Assembly (NCBI GenBank): GCA_003524085.1
Contig: DOEC01000014.1
Span: 1-41,000, forward strand
Direction of reading: 5' to 3'
Length of the DNA: 41,000 nucleotides
Source of the DNA: Bacillota bacterium
GTDB taxonomy: Bacteria > Bacillota_I > Bacilli_A > RF39 > UBA660
Shown: positions 37,237 to 41,000 of the stretch, one piece after another
How the letters are laid out: each line of letters starts with the position of its first letter
Position numbering within the stretch: the stretch's first letter is position 1
Notes under the pieces: model-generated
The model's database searches: none
Seen by the model: only the letters and a program-made list of their open reading frames with translations
Told to the model about the DNA's origin: nothing
Program-made: the position numbers and the translations under genes

Positions 37237-38281
37237 AAAATAATTTTAATATATCGTTACAAGTTACATAAAGCATCAATATAATTAAAAGTATTGCACA
37301 TATATTATTTATAGTTGTTTCTATTTTTGGATTTAACTTTTTACCTTTGATTTTCTCAATTAATAGCAAAAGTATTCTTCCCCCATCAAACACAGGTATT
37401 GGAATTAAGTTAATTACTGCGACATTTATACTTAGATAAGCTATTAAATAAATGATACTCTCTAGTCCATTTTCTTTAATATTATCTATTACTGTATATA
37501 CTCCAACTGGACCACTCAAATTATCAGCACCAATCTTTCCTGTTACAAGTTTTCCTAGTATATTAAACGCACTTACAGTATTTTTATATGTTCCAACTAC
37601 TCCATATTTTAAAGCACTTACAAATCCTTTTTCTTTCTTATTACTTGAAGAAAAACCAAATTCTTTAGTCTTTTCTCCATCTACTTCTTTATATATAGGT
37701 GTTACTTCTATATCAAATTCCTTATCACCTCTTCTAACTTTAAAAGTATAACTGTCTAAATCTTCTCCAAACTTAGTTTCCAAAAGCACATCATCAAAAC
37801 TTTCTACCTTTTTACCATTTATACTTAATATCAAATCATTAGATTTTAGCCCAGCATTATATGCAGAACTGCCTTCTTTGATAACACCTAAATAAGGATC
37901 AGTTACGGGGCTACCATATATCAAACCATTAACAAATAAGAACAATATAGATAAAATAAAGTTAAAGATGATACCCATAACTAAGACAAAAAATCTTTTA
38001 AAATAACTCTTATTTTCTAATATCTCGTCTTCTTTAACATCCTTACAAAATTCACTTGTGCTAGCAAGAGCATTAAATCCACCTAGTGGTAAAAGTCTTA
38101 TTGAATAAAGAGTTGGATCATTCTTTCTCTTAAAACTAAATATTTTAGGTCCCATACCAATAGCAAATTCATAGACATGTACTTTACTTTTCTTAGCCGC
38201 AAGGAAGTGGCCTAGTTCGTGGATAAACACTATTATGCCTAGTACTAATACAAGTATTAATAAAGTTAACAAAAAATTCAT
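37235..38281 (-). CDS. rseP: Intramembrane metalloprotease RseP (YluC type)
   Basis: 348 residues. The zinc motif HELGH is at 21-25 in the first membrane segment. A PDZ domain occupies about 125-205 (SSAYNAGLKSNDLILSINGK). The second site, NLIPIPVFDGGR, is near residue 300. Site-2 proteases cleave anti-sigma factors and leftover signal peptides. It starts 14 nt after cdsA with SD GGAGGG, the common cdsA-rseP pair. Full length for the short Gram-positive form. Confidence 0.94.
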   Translation of the reverse strand: MNFLLTLLILVLVLGIIVFIHELGHFLAAKKSKVHVYEFAIGMGPKIFSFKRKNDPTLYSIRLLPLGGFNALASTSEFCKDVKEDEILENKSYFKRFFVLVMGIIFNFILSILFLFVNGLIYGSPVTDPYLGVIKEGSSAYNAGLKSNDLILSINGKKVESFDDVLLETKFGEDLDSYTFKVRRGDKEFDIEVTPIYKEVDGEKTKEFGFSSSNKKEKGFVSALKYGVVGTYKNTVSAFNILGKLVTGKIGADNLSGPVGVYTVIDNIKENGLESIIYLIAYLSINVAVINLIPIPVFDGGRILLLLIEKIKGKKLNPKIETTINNICAILLIILMLYVTCNDILKLF

Positions 38282-38295
38282 TTTTTTACCCTCCT

Positions 38296-39093
38296 CTATA
38301 TAAATTTACTTAAATAAGTAAACACAAGTATTACAAATAATAAACTATCTAGTCTATCTAATACCCCACCGTGTCCTGGCATGATGTTACCATAATCTTT
38401 TATCTTATAGTGTCTTTTTATACTACTGAATACTAAATCTCCAATTTGTCCTACTACACTTAAAAGCATACTAACTAACACAAGTAAGAACACACTTCCA
38501 GTAAAGTCAAACGCACATACATAGAAAACTACACTTATTATTGTACCAAACACAAGTCCTCCAATAAATCCTTCCCATGTTTTATTAGGACTAACACTCG
38601 GGCACATCTTATGTTTTCCTATAAGTCTACCCGTAAAATAAGCAAAAGTATCAGTCATAGTAGTAATCAAAACTAAATAAATAAAATTATATAAACTACC
38701 TACTCTTATATTTACCAAATGATTAAAGCTTATTCCTAAAAACATAATAGTACCTAACATAAATAATGCATCATTAATATCATATGACTTTTTCTTGTTA
38801 AAAAACACTATTGGAATAACAGTTAGTAAAATACTTAAAATTAGCTTATCATTACTAGTAAACACAAGTACTTTATTACCCCAGTTATCCATCATTATAA
38901 TAATGAATGCAAACATACAAACTATCTTCATTATGTTTGGAATATCCCTTTCTATTTTTCTAGCCTTTAACATTTCATAAAAGCCAATTAACCCAAGTAC
39001 ACTAGCACCCAAATAAAATGGAATACCACCATATAAGACAATAGGGACTACTATAATAATTGCCACAATTGCACTTATCACTCTTTGTTTCAT
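38296..39093 (-). CDS. cdsA: Phosphatidate cytidylyltransferase
   Basis: 265 residues from ATG 39093 (MKQRVISAI), about eight membrane segments. The C-terminal signature is present as SVSPNKTWEGFIGGLVFGT and KDYGNIMPGHGGVLDRLDSL. It makes CDP-diacylglycerol, the substrate of the phosphatidyltransferase at 27846. The start is not certain: an in-frame ATG at 39111 lies 4 nt after an extended -10 (TGGTAAAAT, hexamer 39116-39121) and could be used by a leaderless mRNA, adding six residues. Confidence 0.94.
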   Translation of the reverse strand: MKQRVISAIVAIIIVVPIVLYGGIPFYLGASVLGLIGFYEMLKARKIERDIPNIMKIVCMFAFIIIMMDNWGNKVLVFTSNDKLILSILLTVIPIVFFNKKKSYDINDALFMLGTIMFLGISFNHLVNIRVGSLYNFIYLVLITTMTDTFAYFTGRLIGKHKMCPSVSPNKTWEGFIGGLVFGTIISVVFYVCAFDFTGSVFLLVLVSMLLSVVGQIGDLVFSSIKRHYKIKDYGNIMPGHGGVLDRLDSLLFVILVFTYLSKFI

Positions 39094-39148
39094 ATCTTCA
39101 CTACCTTTCATAACCATTTTACCATAAAAATATGAAACAATAAAGAAA

Positions 39149-39174
39149 AAAGAACCCAATTTCTTGAATTCTTT
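39149..39174 (-). terminator. Terminator of the surface-protein gene
   Basis: The 11-bp stem AAAGAACCCAA (39149-39159) pairs with TTGAATTCTTT (39164-39174), two G-U, with a 4-nt loop. A U run follows on the minus strand. Confidence 0.7.
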
Positions 39175-39197
39175 TTCTTGTACTTTATTTAGTACTA

Positions 39198-41000
39198 TCA
39201 ATCATTGTCAGCGGTGCTTCCACCAACTATTTGATAAGGAGAATTTGCACTTCCATCTCCCGATTTATAAAGGACATCTGATTTTAATGAAATAACTGGA
39301 CGCACACTACCGGTATTTCCAACATAGCTATACCCACCAAAGTCACCCGGACTATCTGAACCAATAACAGAAAATGCAATAGCAAGTTTACTATACTTAT
39401 CGTGAGGCGACATTAGCCACCACCATTCCTCGCCTGTAGAACTACCCTTAACACTATTGTAATAATACCACGCAGTGGCAGTGTTTTGATATACTCCTCC
39501 TGCAAAAGCCACCTCGTCTGCTGTCATAAGTGCTATTGGATACGTTAGTTTCCCATTACCAGTTGTACTGCTAACAGTAAATTTATCCTCTGTTGCTGTA
39601 CAGTCATATGTTGGTGTTTTATTTGATACTAATCTTGTATATGCTGCATATTTAAATGCAGAACTCGTACTATATGTTCCATCAATAACACTTCTATCAT
39701 TACAATATATTGCTGTTGTACTTATATATTTTCCATATTTTGTGTTTAAATTATTTTTATACCATGTATCTATTACTCCTTTTATTGTACTATTATTTGT
39801 ATTTGTTCTATTACTTTCTAATGAACCACTTGTTCCATACATATATCCCACATACATTGGATCAGTATGTGTTGAGTTGAACTTTGACGTGCCTATATAT
39901 GTATCAGTTGCTGTTGTGCTTGCTCCGTGGTACAAGAGTCTTATACTTCCATCTGCATTCGTTCTTATTATTCTCCAGTAGTATTCACCAAAATTAACCC
40001 AGTTGTCAGTAGCGTTTCCAGCAAAATAATATATAGTTGTTCCATTTTCGGTCGCTGTATATAATGTTTTTGTATTATCAGCTGTATATACTGCGTTATA
40101 TCCGGTACCTCTTGCGCTTGTTAATCTTGTTGTTTTATCTTTATATATCTGATAAGTTAATGTTCCACTCGTAAATGGGTTGTCAGATTTGAAAGTTATA
40201 CTACAAGTTTTAGTGCTTGTTATATTATTTACTGTATAAGTATTACCACTTAATGCTCCACTACATGTATCTGTTTCAAGTTCTGCTTTATATCCACCAT
40301 TTGGCGTTACTGTAAAACTTGCACTTCCATTATATCCAGTTGTTACTGTTGTCGGTGCTGATACTGTGCCATTTGTTGCTGTTAAACTAACGCTGTATCC
40401 ATCTCCAAAATCTATTGTACAATAGTCAGGTGTATGTATATTCTTTAATTTTATTGAAAAATCTGTATTGTCCCATACTGCAGTTGTTCCATTTTTACAA
40501 GTTACATTTTTTACTACATTTGTTTTAAGTAAATCTGCATATGTTTTATTAGTTGCTTCTCCATTTAATGTATAAGCAACTAAGTTTATATCACTTGCTG
40601 GACTTATGATGTATGGGTCATTTGCTGTTCCACTTCCTGTTACTTGTACTCCAGTTTGTAAGTATATTGTTGGTTTTAAACCGCTTGTACTACTAGAATT
40701 TGTTATTCCACTTGATGTTACTTCTTTTATTCCATTACTTGTATTTATGTAATACTTTTCAGTAGTTGCTAAGTATGAGTTAACTCCACCTATTTGATTA
40801 TATTCATAATCAGTTAAAAGTCCAATATTACTATATGTGCTTTGTGCACAAGTATTAGTAAAACAATTAAACTTATTTGTTTGTTGTACTAATACTTCTT
40901 TATCTTCTAATGTGTTATAAAATGATGTTAAATCTGTTGTTAAAGTAGATGTGCTTGTTGAAGTTGTACTTTGACTAATTAACTTTGGTAGTGTTTGATC
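39198..41000 (-). CDS. C-terminal 600 residues of a large secreted or surface protein (partial)
   Basis: The frame is open from the stop at 39198 to the right edge, 600 residues, with no in-frame ATG, so the start lies beyond the window. It is Ser/Thr/Asn/Gly-rich. Repeated structure is visible: GLKPTIYLQTGV followed by GSGTANDPYII in the upstream part, and SVRPVISLKSDV followed by GDGSANSPYQIV at the very end. Between them are Ig-like or invasin-like stretches (TTVTTGYNGSASFTVTPNGG, NITSTKTCSITF) and a WWWLMSPHDKYSKLAIAF block. Such ends occur on surface proteins of gut Firmicutes, often with a prepilin-like N-terminus (not visible here). Confidence 0.7.
   Translation of the reverse strand, partial: DQTLPKLISQSTTSTSTSTLTTDLTSFYNTLEDKEVLVQQTNKFNCFTNTCAQSTYSNIGLLTDYEYNQIGGVNSYLATTEKYYINTSNGIKEVTSSGITNSSSTSGLKPTIYLQTGVQVTGSGTANDPYIISPASDINLVAYTLNGEATNKTYADLLKTNVVKNVTCKNGTTAVWDNTDFSIKLKNIHTPDYCTIDFGDGYSVSLTATNGTVSAPTTVTTGYNGSASFTVTPNGGYKAELETDTCSGALSGNTYTVNNITSTKTCSITFKSDNPFTSGTLTYQIYKDKTTRLTSARGTGYNAVYTADNTKTLYTATENGTTIYYFAGNATDNWVNFGEYYWRIIRTNADGSIRLLYHGASTTATDTYIGTSKFNSTHTDPMYVGYMYGTSGSLESNRTNTNNSTIKGVIDTWYKNNLNTKYGKYISTTAIYCNDRSVIDGTYSTSSAFKYAAYTRLVSNKTPTYDCTATEDKFTVSSTTGNGKLTYPIALMTADEVAFAGGVYQNTATAWYYYNSVKGSSTGEEWWWLMSPHDKYSKLAIAFSVIGSDSPGDFGGYSYVGNTGSVRPVISLKSDVLYKSGDGSANSPYQIVGGSTADND

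Noticed and set aside
39742..39981. A plus-strand ORF within the surface-protein gene
   Set aside because: The minus-strand frame is open over 1.8 kb with clear repeats; the plus ORF is incidental.
1..41000. Mycoplasma genetic code (TGA as Trp)
   Set aside because: TGA ends comEA, yceD, rimM and the trmH-like gene at the expected family length; tryptophans are encoded by TGG.

Overview
The window is an A+T-rich bacterial chromosome segment that looks like a low-GC Gram-positive of the class Bacilli. Support: rpsB-tsf, infC-rpmI-rplT, rimM-trmD, ybeY-cdd-era-yqzL-recO, ylbD-ylbE and yceD-rpmF clusters in Bacillus-like arrangements, Shine-Dalgarno (SD) sites of the GGAGG type, and FemAB, ComEA/ComEC and MscL genes. 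TGA is used as a stop (comEA, yceD, trmH-like and rimM genes), so this is not the Mycoplasma code. Cell-wall and competence genes argue against a wall-less mollicute. An uncultured gut lineage such as RF39 or Erysipelotrichales relatives is my guess; there is no rRNA gene to test it. Almost everything is on the minus strand.

Layout. 1-544: a partial membrane-anchored protein behind a leader with a terminator-like hairpin, then secG. 571-3526: eno, a small Cys-rich protein and a FemAB transferase (the last two on the plus strand). 3540-6037: an operon of helicase-associated (HA) repeat proteins with no helicase. 6123-7560: rplT, rpmI and infC (ATA start) behind an attenuator leader. 7601-9263: two unknown proteins. 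9272-11776: trmD, rimM, a SpoU methyltransferase and a YgjP-type metallopeptidase. 11777-12930: an accessory island with one plus-strand gene resembling CdiA C-terminal nuclease toxins, flanked by three copies of a promoter-driven hairpin RNA on the opposite strand. 12931-17960: recO, yqzL, era, cdd, ybeY, a thioredoxin-like protein, tsf and rpsB. 18098-18536: a broken dinD with long perfect palindromes at its edges. 18565-24529: comEC, comEA, dnaE. 24599-30738: pilin, ylbE, ylbD, radC, SPOR protein, rpmF, yceD, a CDP-alcohol phosphatidyltransferase, a polysaccharide deacetylase, mscL and a lipoprotein. 30811-33139: orphan MvaI/BcnI-like nuclease, two tRNAs, an unknown protein and an XRE regulator. 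33246-35132: iscU-like, nifS-like and ArsR genes in one operon. 35329-37110: three accessory genes. 37235-39093: rseP and cdsA. 39198-41000: C-terminal part of a large surface protein running off the window.

How it works together. Most of the window is housekeeping: translation, tRNA/rRNA modification, membrane lipid and envelope synthesis, replication/repair and DNA uptake. The best candidate for an undescribed system is 11848-12909. There, three near-identical units (strong -35/-10, transcription start about 7 nt downstream, 8-bp outer stem, internal loop, 5-bp GATCC/GGATC inner stem, U-rich end) surround a solitary toxin-like nuclease gene with no recognisable immunity protein. A paired base change in one copy preserves its stem, which favours a functional RNA structure. 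Other notable items: a GTAC..TGGTA promoter signature shared by several genes and the XRE gene, identical-type C-terminal tails on ribosomal proteins S2 and L20, an L27-like Prp-cleavage leader on L32, and several apparently leaderless promoters.
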